Origin: Plantactinospora sp. KBS50
GTDB taxonomy: Bacteria; Actinomycetota; Actinomycetes; Mycobacteriales; Micromonosporaceae
Direction: 5' to 3'
NCBI RefSeq assembly: GCF_002285795.1
Contig: NZ_CP022961.1
Location: 1,984,001-2,048,000, forward strand
Length of the DNA: 64,000 nt
In this document: positions 39,701 to 47,234 of the stretch, piece after piece
Layout of the letters: each line of letters opens with the position of its first letter
Position numbering within the stretch: position 1 is the stretch's first letter
Translations under genes and position numbers: made by a program
Notes under the pieces: generated by a model
What the model was told of the DNA's origin: nothing
Seen by the model: the letters and a program-made list of their open reading frames with translations, nothing else
The model's database searches: none

Positions 39701-40944
39701 CTATCGGGCGATCGCCTTGACGGGCATCGACACGAGCCCGTTGATCCAGTTCGAGTGGAGGTGGACCAGGGGTCCGGTCAGTTCGAAGGCCGCGTACCGG
39801 CGGGTCAGCTCCTCGAACAGCATCCCCAGCACCAGCCGGGACATGGGCGCCCCGATGCAGTAGTGCGGCCCGCCGCCGAAGCCGAGATGCCGGTTGGGGC
39901 TGCGGCGGATGTCGAAGGTGAACGGGTCGTCGAAGACCGCCTCGTCGCGGTTGGCCGAGGCGACCCAGGCCGCCACCCAGTCACCGGCCCGGATCGTGAC
40001 GTCGCCGAACCGTGCGTCGGCGGTGGCCCGGCGGACCAGGTGGTGGGTGGGCGAGGTCCACCGGATGCCCTCCTCGACGAGGCCGGCGCGGGCCTGCTCG
40101 TCGTCCAGCAGCGGCCACAGCTCGGGCCGCTGGATGAGCGCGAGCAGCGTGTGGCTGGCCACGTTGGGCGTGGTGGTGTTCGCGCCGAGGATGAAGCTGT
40201 AGCAGTTGAGCAGGATGCGCCAGTCGTCCAGCGGCTTGCCCCGCCCGGACATCGAGTCGGTGATGCCGATCAGCACCGAGATGAGGTCCTCGCCGGGGTT
40301 CGCGCGGCGGTACCGGACCAGCTCGCGGAAGCAGGCGAAGATGTGGTGGTGGGCCAGCCGCAGCGTCTGCGCGGTCGAGTTGCCCAGCGCGTACGCGGGG
40401 TCGTCCGGGGCCACACACGCCCCGGCCCACAGCGCGATGTCGTCCCAGTACCGCTCCGGGATGCCCATGAACTCGCCGGCCAGCACCATGGGCAGCCGGC
40501 GCATCAGGTGCCCGAAGTCGACCTCGCCGGACTCGCACGGCCGCAGCAGCTCGACCACCCGGTCGCGGATCGCCGGCGACCGGCGCTGCACCACCGCGTG
40601 CCCGAGGGTCCGCATGGCCGGCACCCGGATCAGGGCGTGCTCGGGCGGGTCGGTGAGGGTGATCGTCTGGCCCCGGCGGTGTCGCCGACCCCCACCGAGG
40701 CGAGGATCGTGCCCTCCTGCGAGCTGAACGTCCGGTGGTCCTTCACCACCCGCTCGCAGTCGGCGTACCGGGTGAGGCACCAGAAGCCGGTGTCCGACCC
40801 GCGGTCGTGCCACCAGACCGGGGCCGCCACCCGCAGGGTGCGCCAGGTCGGGTGCAGGTCCCGGGTGCGGAAGCCGGCCGGACCGTACAGGTCGATGTCG
40901 GCCAGCTCGACCACGGCGTCCTCGGGGGGAGCGGTCAGTTCCAC
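39701..40944 (-). pseudogene. Cytochrome P450 (array member 6), one frameshift
   Basis: Reading starts at GTG 40944 (MELTAPPEDAVVELADIDLY) and stays in one frame to GVGDTAG. It continues in another frame from GQTITLTDPPEH to the end at 39701. One missing C in the plus-strand run at 40671-40674 explains the break exactly, since members 3-5 read straight through at this spot. Heme motif FGGGPHYCIG, ExxR in VEEGIRWT and I-helix NCYSFILGANTTTPN are all intact. The gene is therefore either freshly inactivated or, more likely, complete with an assembly error. It follows the A-T gene by five bases. Confidence 0.85.
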
Positions 40945-40949
40945 GGCGG

Positions 40950-42749
40950 TCAGCTGACCCGGCTCTGGACCAGCTCGCCGTCCACCGCCGCGGCCAGCTC
41001 ACGGATGGTGGGATGCGCGAAGAACTGGCCGGCGTCCAGCCCGATACCGAAGCGGCGCAGCCGCTCCAGCATCGAGACGCTGCGCAGCGAATCCCCACCG
41101 AGCAGGAAGAAGTCGTCGTCGACGCCGACCATGTCCAGCTCCAGCACGTCCGCCCACGCCTCCGCCAGCAACTGCTCGGTCTCGGTGCTGGCCGGCTCGT
41201 ACGGCGGCAGGAAGGTCAGCTCGGCGCGGGCCAGGAACGGGTCCGGCAGCTGGCGGCGGTCGGGCTTGCCGTTCGGGTCCAGCGGCAGCGCGTCCAGCAC
41301 CGCGAAGGTGGCCGGCACCATGTACGCGGGCAGCTTCTCGCCGAGCCAGTCGCGCAGCGCGGTGACGGTCAAGACCTGCTGCGGCGCCGGTACGACGTAC
41401 GCGGCCAGCCGCTTCTCCGCGCCGGCGCCGGCGACCGCGACCACCGCCGCGGCCCCGATGTCGGGGTGGTTGAGCAGGGTGTTCTCGATCTCGCCCAGCT
41501 CGATGCGGAAGCCGCGGACCTTCACCTGCCGGTCGATGCGGCCGCGGAAGTCCACGGCCCCGTCCGGGGTCAGGCAGCCCAGGTCGCCGGTCCGGTACAT
41601 CCGCCGGCCCGGGACCGGGCTGAACGGGTCCGGCAGGAAGCGCTCGGCGGTGAGCCCGGCCCGCCGGTGGTAGCCGCGGGCCACCCCGAGCCCGCCCACG
41701 TAGATCTCGCCCACCTCGCCGGCCGGCAACGGAGCCAGGTCCGGGCCCAGGACGTGCAGGGACATGCCGGCAAGCGCGGTGCCGATCGGGACGGAGGCCA
41801 GGTCCGGGGCGTCCGGCTCGGGCGGCGCGATCCGGTGCAGCGAGGCGTAGACCGTGGTCTCGGTGGGGCCGTAGGCCGCGAAGACCCGGCAGCTGGTCCG
41901 GGCCGCCGCCTGGATGTGCTTGCCGGACAGCACGTCGCCGCCGGTCAGCAGGCGGCCGACGGAGTTCAGCGCGGCCAGGTCGTGCTGGGCGAGCAGGTGG
42001 AACAGCCCGGTGGTGAGGAACAGCCAGTCCGGCTGCCAGCGGCGCAGCTGCGCGCCGAGTTCGGCGATGCTGACCTTCGCGTCCAGCACCACCACCCGGC
42101 CGCCGCGGCAGAGCGCCCCCCAGATCTCGTAGACCGAGGCGTCGAAGGCCGCGGACGCCAGGTGCACCACCGTCTGCCCCGGTTCGACGGCGATCCGGGG
42201 TTCGTCGTTGATCAGGCCGAGCACGCTGGCGTGATCCACGATCACCCCCTTGGGGATGCCGGTCGATCCGGAGGTGTAGACGACGTACGCGGCGTTGGTG
42301 GTCGCGACCGGCGCGGCGGGCGGCGGCCGCAGCTCGGCGTCGGCCAGCCCCTCCAGCTCGTCGAGGGCGACGACCTCCACCGCGTGCCCGGCCAGGCCGG
42401 CGGTCCCGGCCCGGTCGGTGAGCACGAGCTTCACGTCGGCGTCCTCGATGATGAGCGCGCGCCGTTCCTCGGGGTAGTTCGGGTCCAGCGGCACGTACGC
42501 CCCGCCGGCCTTGAGCACGCCGAGGAAGGCGACCACCATGTCGGCGCCGCGGGGGAGTGCCACCGCGACCCGGGTCTCCAGGCCGACGCCGCGCTCGCGG
42601 AGCACGTCCGCGAGCCGTCCGGCGCGGGCCTCAAGGTCGCCGTAGCGCAGCGTCGTCCCGTCGGCCTCGATCGCCGGTGCGTCGGGCCGGGTGCGGCTCT
42701 GCCGCGAGACGAGCTGCTGGATCGTTCCCTCGCCCACCTCAATCACCAC
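40950..42749 (-). CDS. NRPS A-T didomain protein
   Basis: 599 residues from GTG 42749 (or the next GTG, 42746), overlapping the thioesterase stop. Full A domain: a2 LKAGGAYVPLDPNYP, a3 YTSGSTGIPKG, a4 FDASVYEIW, a5 AAYGPTETT, a7 YRTGDLG, a8 RIDRQVKVRGFRIE, a10 PNGKPDR. Then a carrier domain with FFLLGGDSLRSV near 555. The pocket by hand alignment reads D-A-Y-F-L-G-A-V-Y, closest in style to codes for aliphatic residues such as Leu/Ile (weak). A self-loading A-T next to P450s and a TE is the classic set for making a beta-hydroxylated amino acid off-line. Confidence 0.93.
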   Translation of the reverse strand: MVIEVGEGTIQQLVSRQSRTRPDAPAIEADGTTLRYGDLEARAGRLADVLRERGVGLETRVAVALPRGADMVVAFLGVLKAGGAYVPLDPNYPEERRALIIEDADVKLVLTDRAGTAGLAGHAVEVVALDELEGLADAELRPPPAAPVATTNAAYVVYTSGSTGIPKGVIVDHASVLGLINDEPRIAVEPGQTVVHLASAAFDASVYEIWGALCRGGRVVVLDAKVSIAELGAQLRRWQPDWLFLTTGLFHLLAQHDLAALNSVGRLLTGGDVLSGKHIQAAARTSCRVFAAYGPTETTVYASLHRIAPPEPDAPDLASVPIGTALAGMSLHVLGPDLAPLPAGEVGEIYVGGLGVARGYHRRAGLTAERFLPDPFSPVPGRRMYRTGDLGCLTPDGAVDFRGRIDRQVKVRGFRIELGEIENTLLNHPDIGAAAVVAVAGAGAEKRLAAYVVPAPQQVLTVTALRDWLGEKLPAYMVPATFAVLDALPLDPNGKPDRRQLPDPFLARAELTFLPPYEPASTETEQLLAEAWADVLELDMVGVDDDFFLLGGDSLRSVSMLERLRRFGIGLDAGQFFAHPTIRELAAAVDGELVQSRVS

Positions 42750-43542
42750 CTACTCGGATATGCAGGTCGTCGGGGTCGTCGGCGCTCGCCGGCGCGGCGG
42801 AGAGCCAGCGCCGCAGCGCCTCGCGCAGCACGTCGGGACAGCGCAGGAAATCGAGGTGTTCGCCGATGAGCAGCTCGTGGGTGACCTGCTCGGCGCATTC
42901 GCTCCAGCCCGGTGTCACCAGGTCGGGCGGGACGACGGCGTCGTCGGTCCAGGCGACCACCGTCACGGGCAGCGGGATCCGCCGGTCCGGGTCGAACCGG
43001 TAGCCGCGCTGCACCTCCAGGTCGGTGCGCAGCACCCGGGCCAGCAGTTCGGCCATGTCGGGCCGCATCGCGGCGCCGGCCCGGGCGAACAGCGCCGACA
43101 CCTCGGCGACCAGGTCGACGGTTTCCAGGTCGACGAAGTTGAGCCGCCCGTACAGGCCGCGCTGCGGCGCGCCCCAGGAGGAGGCGATCAGCCGCTCGGG
43201 CAGCCGCAGTCCGCGCCGGTTCAGCTCGTCGATGGTGTCGAGCGCGAACGGCACCGCGCCGCAGTGGCCGGCGAAGTAGTAGGGCCGGTCCAGGTACGGC
43301 GTCAACGCGTCGGCCAGGTCGGCCGCGAACGCGGCGTGGCTGCGGTGCGGCTCCTCGCGGGTCCGGTTCTCCCGGCCCGGCGGCTGCAACGCGCAGACCT
43401 GGACATCGTCCACCATCCTCGGCCAGGGCCGGTAGGAGGAGGCACCGACGCCCGCGTACGGGAACAGGAACAGCAACCGGTGCTCGGGTGCGGGCGGCGG
43501 CACGAACCAGCGTCGGTGGGATGATGCGTCGCCTGCACTCAT
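42739..43542 (-). CDS. Type II thioesterase with Cys nucleophile
   Basis: 267 residues from ATG 43542, preferred over 43557 because GAGGA lies before it. Alpha/beta-hydrolase with LFLFPYAGVGASSY, PPGRENR and the nucleophile elbow AGHCGAV, where Cys replaces the usual Ser. Asp (AWTDDAVV) and His (GEHLDFL) are in place. Likely role: release or editing of carrier-bound intermediates. Cys-type thioesterase domains are known from SulM and ObiF, where they make strained rings. Confidence 0.88.
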   Translation of the reverse strand: MSAGDASSHRRWFVPPPAPEHRLLFLFPYAGVGASSYRPWPRMVDDVQVCALQPPGRENRTREEPHRSHAAFAADLADALTPYLDRPYYFAGHCGAVPFALDTIDELNRRGLRLPERLIASSWGAPQRGLYGRLNFVDLETVDLVAEVSALFARAGAAMRPDMAELLARVLRTDLEVQRGYRFDPDRRIPLPVTVVAWTDDAVVPPDLVTPGWSECAEQVTHELLIGEHLDFLRCPDVLREALRRWLSAAPASADDPDDLHIRVGGD

Positions 43543-43578
43543 TTCCGTCCTCTTCATTCGAGTTCGGCTGGCCCGAAT

Positions 43579-44271
43579 CTATGAGGCGGGCTGACGCACT
43601 GTCCTGTCACCGGAACCAGGGGCCGGGGTCGGGACGCCGCCACCGACGACCGTCGCCAGCAGCTCCAGCAGCTCGGCCGGCGCCTCTGTGAACCGGTGGT
43701 GGCCGCCGTCGAGCAGCACCGCCGTCGTCTCGCCGCCGCAGCGGTCCCAGCCGCCCATCGTCGAGAAGGGAACGTCGTGGTCGGCGTTCCATCCGATCGC
43801 GCTGATCGGGCAGGGCAGGCGCATCGGGTCGGGCAGCACGTACCGCCGGTTGGCCTCCACGTCGGCCCGCATCACCCCGAGGTAGAGCGCGATCAGCTCG
43901 TCGTGCGGAACGCCGCCCAGCTCGCGGACGAGCCGCTCGATCTCGCCGCTGAGGCCGGCGTCGTCCAGGTCGAGGAAGCGGCCGGCCGGCCCGTCCTGGG
44001 GGGCGATCTGGGAGGAGACGAAGAGCCGGGCCGGCGCCGGCAGGCCGGCGCGGACCAGTTCGGCCGAGACCTCGTAGGCGATCAGCGCCGACGCGCAGTG
44101 GCCGAAGAAGCCGAACGGGCGGTCGAGGTGGTCGGCCAGCGCCGGCACCATGTCCCGGGCCAGTTCCTGGTACGTCTCGAAGGTGGGCTCGGCGAACCGG
44201 GTCTCCCGGCCGGGCAGTTGCAGCGGGAGGAACTCCACGTCGCCGAGCCGGCGCGGCCAGCGCCGGTACAT
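43579..44271 (-). CDS. Type II thioesterase with Cys nucleophile, 5' end frameshifted
   Basis: In-frame coding ends here at ATG 44271 (MYRRWPRRLGDVEF), but the true N-terminus is longer. The same frame upstream reads RWLPHKPSATAAGRVFLVPY, the expected first strand, with no ATG, GTG or TTG. An ATG at 44375 with GGAAGG correctly spaced is one base out of frame. One missing base in the run of five G at 44368-44372 (plus strand) would join them as MPPTPRQRNRWLPH and give a gene of 43579-44375. Nucleophile elbow GHCAS (Cys for Ser), Asp in WNADHDVP and His in GGHHRF. It is the first gene of the tailoring operon. Confidence 0.83.
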   Translation of the reverse strand: MYRRWPRRLGDVEFLPLQLPGRETRFAEPTFETYQELARDMVPALADHLDRPFGFFGHCASALIAYEVSAELVRAGLPAPARLFVSSQIAPQDGPAGRFLDLDDAGLSGEIERLVRELGGVPHDELIALYLGVMRADVEANRRYVLPDPMRLPCPISAIGWNADHDVPFSTMGGWDRCGGETTAVLLDGGHHRFTEAPAELLELLATVVGGGVPTPAPGSGDRTVRQPAS

Positions 44272-44496
44272 CCCGGCGCCGCATCCGGAGTAGGGGACGA
44301 GGAAGACCCGCCCGGCCGCCGTGGCCGACGGCTTGTGTGGCAGCCACCTGTTCCGCTGCCTCGGTGTGGGGGCATGAGCAGCCTTCCGTCACTGACCGAC
44401 GACCTCACCGGCAAGCTACCAACGTCGCCGCGCCGGTCCCCGTCCCGGCTTCACGCGACATCGCCGGCCAACGGCCACCCCATACGGTTGCCGGAC

Positions 44497-45615
44497 ATGG
44501 ACATCGCCACCGCCAAGCTCGAAGCCTGGATGCGCGACTACTACCACAACGTCGACCACGACATCGGCAGCAGCGGTGTGCGGGACATGTCGATGGCGGA
44601 GTTCGGCGCGCTGTGCGGGTTCGACCTGGCGGAGCTGAACCCGATGGTCTTCCACGACAGCGAGAGCTACGGCGGGCGGCGGCTGCGGGAGGCGCTGGCC
44701 GACCGGTGGGCCGGCGGCGACGTCGAGCGGATGATGGTGACCCACGGGTCCAGCGAGACGATCTACCTGGTGATGCACCTGGCCATCGAGCCCGGCGACG
44801 AGATCGTGGTGCTGGATCCGGCGTACCAGCAGTTGCACGACATCGCCGCCTGGCGCGGCTGCCGGGTGACCCGCTGGCCGCTGGACCCGGCCCGGGGGTT
44901 CGCCCCCGACCTGGAGCGGCTGCGCGAGCTGGCCGCGACCCGGCCGAAGATGATCGTGGTGAACTTCCCGCACAACCCGACAGGGGTCTCTCTCACCCCG
45001 GCGCAGCAGAAGGAACTGGTGGCCATCGCCGCCGAGGCGGGCGCCTGGCTGGCCTGGGACCACGCGTCCGGGGAACTGACCTACGCGGCCGACCCGCTGC
45101 CGCTGCCCTCCTGGTACGACCGGTGCATCGCCTGGGGGACGTTCTCCAAGAGCTACGGGCTGGCCGGGTTGCGGGTCGGCTGGTGCCTGGCGCCGCCGGA
45201 GCTGCTGCTGCGGATGGCGCTGCTGCGCGACTACATCGCGCTGTACGTCTCGCCGGTGCTGGAGTTCTTCGCCGAGCAGGCCGTCCGGCACGCCGACCGG
45301 ATCGTGGCCATGCAGCGGGAGCACGCGGCGGCGAACCTCGCGCTGCTGCGCGACTGGGCCGCGCAACTGCCGGACCAGGTGCGGCTGCACCCGCCGGCCG
45401 GCGGGGTGAGCACCTTCGTCGAGCTGCTCGACCGGCCGGACACGACAGCGGTGTGCCGCCGGCTCGCCGAGCGGCACCGGGTGCTGCTGGTGCCGGGGGC
45501 GTGCTTCGGCGACGCCTACCGGGGCCACGTGCGGCTCGGCTTCGGCGGGACCACCGCCGAGCTGACCGCCGGGCTGTCCGCGCTGGAACGGGTGCTGCGC
45601 GAGCCGGACCGGTGA
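44497..45615 (+). CDS. PLP-dependent aminotransferase-fold enzyme, capreomycidine synthase-like
   Basis: 372 residues from ATG 44497 (MDIATAKLEAWMRDYY). An upstream in-frame ATG at 44374 would collide with the start of the divergent thioesterase and is less likely. Fold-type I motifs: THGSSETIYLVMH, NFPHNPTG, AWDHASGE (Asp for the pyridine N) and FSKSYGLAGLRVGW (PLP Lys). The N-terminal DHDIGSSGVRDMSMAEF matches the signature of capreomycidine synthases such as VioD, which cyclise beta-hydroxyarginine. The related GntC cyclises gamma-hydroxyarginine. No VioC-type arginine oxygenase is visible; a P450 of the array could supply the hydroxylation (inference). A cyclic arginine-type building block is possible. 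Confidence 0.77.
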   Translation: MDIATAKLEAWMRDYYHNVDHDIGSSGVRDMSMAEFGALCGFDLAELNPMVFHDSESYGGRRLREALADRWAGGDVERMMVTHGSSETIYLVMHLAIEPGDEIVVLDPAYQQLHDIAAWRGCRVTRWPLDPARGFAPDLERLRELAATRPKMIVVNFPHNPTGVSLTPAQQKELVAIAAEAGAWLAWDHASGELTYAADPLPLPSWYDRCIAWGTFSKSYGLAGLRVGWCLAPPELLLRMALLRDYIALYVSPVLEFFAEQAVRHADRIVAMQREHAAANLALLRDWAAQLPDQVRLHPPAGGVSTFVELLDRPDTTAVCRRLAERHRVLLVPGACFGDAYRGHVRLGFGGTTAELTAGLSALERVLREPDR

Positions 45616-45686
45616 CGGGGCCGCCGGTACCGCGCCGACCTCGGCGGGGTACCGGCGTCGTCGGCGTACCGGCGGCCGGGTGTGCG

Positions 45687-45764
45687 CGGCGGGTCCGGGA
45701 CCGGGTGCGGCCGGCGGGTCCGGGACCGGGTGCGGCCGGCGGGTCCGGGACCGGGTGCGGTCGG
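45687..45764. repeat. 25-bp tandem repeat, three copies
   Basis: Exact period of 25 bases, with GGGTCCGGGACCGGGTGCGG starting at 45691, 45716 and 45741. It lies between the convergent ends of the PLP enzyme and the A-subdomain/T gene. Each copy contains GGGTCC-GGGACC self-complementarity, so it may help end transcription. Confidence 0.9.
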
Positions 45765-45779
45765 CGGGCCGCCGCCGGG

Positions 45780-46535
45780 TCAGGCCGCCGGGGCGTCGGC
45801 GCCGTCGCCGACCTGCCGCCGCTTGCCGTCCCCGGGCGAGCCGCCGCACGGTACGCCGGGCGGGATGATCCGGCGCAGCGGCAGCGGCAGCTTGCCGTGG
45901 ATGGCCAGCCCGATGCCCTTGATGCTGCGCCGCCGCTCCTTGATCTTCTGCGTGCTGGACCGCTCGCCCAGGGTGCGGATGATCAGTTGGGACAGCTCGT
46001 CCACCGTCGAATTGGCGAACATGTCCTGCAACGACAGGTTGATGTCGAACTCGTCGAAGATCTGGCTGGTCACCACGGTCGCCTGCAGCGACGAGCCGCC
46101 GAGGGCGAAGAAGCTGTCGTGGACGCCCACCTGCTCGACGCCGAGGATCTGCTTGAAGGTGCCGGCGAGCCGTTCCTCCATCGGCGAGCGCGGCGCGACG
46201 AACCCGCGCCGGACCGGCGCGGACTGCGGGTCGGGTGCCGGCAGGACGGCCAGGTCGTAGTCGCCCTCCTCGGTCAGCGGGAACTCCGCCAGGACGACGA
46301 AGTACTCCGGCACCATGTCCCGGGGCAGCTTGCTGAGCAACTGCTGGCGGATCGGGCCGCTGCCCAGGTCCGGGTCCGGGCCGGTCACGAAGCCGACCAG
46401 CACCGGATCGCCGTCCGGGCCGGGCCGCTCGATCACCAGCGCGTCGCGTACCTCTGGAATGTCGCGTAACGCCGCGACGGCCTCCACGGGATCGACGGCC
46501 GTCCCGCGGCCGTTCTGATCGGCACGGCTCACCAT
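45780..46535 (-). CDS. Adenylation C-terminal subdomain plus carrier domain
   Basis: 251 residues, ATG 46535 with GAGG spaced correctly. Residues 15-115 correspond to the small C-terminal subdomain of an A domain (DPVEAVAALRDIPEVRDALV to MVPEYFVVLAEFPL). The a8 hinge is missing and a10 reads LTEEGDYDLAVLP without the catalytic Lys. A normal carrier follows (HDSFFALGGSSLQATVV near 150), then a basic Arg/Lys tail (residues 190-225). It completes, in a separate polypeptide, the A domain that stops at 46555 just upstream. The carrier probably is loaded by another enzyme. Confidence 0.84.
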   Translation of the reverse strand: MVSRADQNGRGTAVDPVEAVAALRDIPEVRDALVIERPGPDGDPVLVGFVTGPDPDLGSGPIRQQLLSKLPRDMVPEYFVVLAEFPLTEEGDYDLAVLPAPDPQSAPVRRGFVAPRSPMEERLAGTFKQILGVEQVGVHDSFFALGGSSLQATVVTSQIFDEFDINLSLQDMFANSTVDELSQLIIRTLGERSSTQKIKERRRSIKGIGLAIHGKLPLPLRRIIPPGVPCGGSPGDGKRRQVGDGADAPAA

Positions 46536-46554
46536 GTCGTCCTCGACTCTCTCG

Positions 46555-47234
46555 CTAGCCTGCAGAAACCTTGCCCACGAACTCCAGCGTCCCGTCCGGC
46601 CACCGCCGGCCCAGGTCGCCGGTACGCCGTTCGCCCACGCAGATCTCCGCCACCTCGCCCACGGCGGCCGGCTGACCGCCCGGGTGCCGCAGCCGGACCG
46701 GCCGGCCGGCCAGCCCGGTGCCGAGCGGCACCCGCAGCGGCGCGGTCTCCAGGCGCCAGTCGTCCGGCACCCGGTACGCCGCGACCGGCCGGCCGTGCGG
46801 CCCGGTCCGGTACGTCGCCACGATCCGGCAGTCCGGCGACAGCCGGCGCAGCGCCTCGACGTCGTGCGCGGTGAGGTTGCCGGTGTTGGCGACCAGGACG
46901 TGACGCAGCGCCGGAAGCTGTGTCCGGCCCGCGATCGAGCGCAGCAGCGGCGGGCTGGCGTAGACCACGCTGACCCGGTTGGCCCGCAGCCAGTCGGCCA
47001 GCGCGCCGGCGTCGTTGGTGGGGCGGTCGGCGAACAGCAGCGTGCCGCCGGCGTGCAGCGCGCTGGACAGCGCCGACATCAGCTGTCCGGGCGGGCCGGA
47101 CAGCACCGCGAACCGGTCGTCGGCGCTCAGGCCCAGCCGCTGCACCGCCCAGTCGGTGCCCGGCTCGGTGTCGGCCGGTTCGGAGCCGGCGGGGTCGGAG
47201 CCGGCGGGGTCGGTGCGGCCCGGCGCGGTCCCGG
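46555..47234 (-). CDS. NRPS segment: degenerate A-domain core (third part of frameshifted gene)
   Basis: Continues the NRPS from 47232 in a new frame (TDWAVQRLGLSADDRFAVL onward) and stops at FVGKVSAG, exactly where the a8 hinge should begin. Where a3 (the phosphate-binding Ser/Thr/Gly loop) should be, there is only a DPAGS repeat. The a5 region reads TYRTGPHG rather than YGPTE. The domain therefore cannot adenylate by the normal route. The remaining subdomain is encoded separately at 45780-46535. The junction with the previous segment needs one extra G at 47232-47234. Confidence 0.75.

Noticed and set aside
44374-45615. Longer start for the PLP enzyme at ATG 44374
   Set aside because: It would overlap the start codon of the divergent thioesterase (ATG 44375, good ribosome binding site), leaving no promoter space; ATG 44497 fits the family N-terminus.
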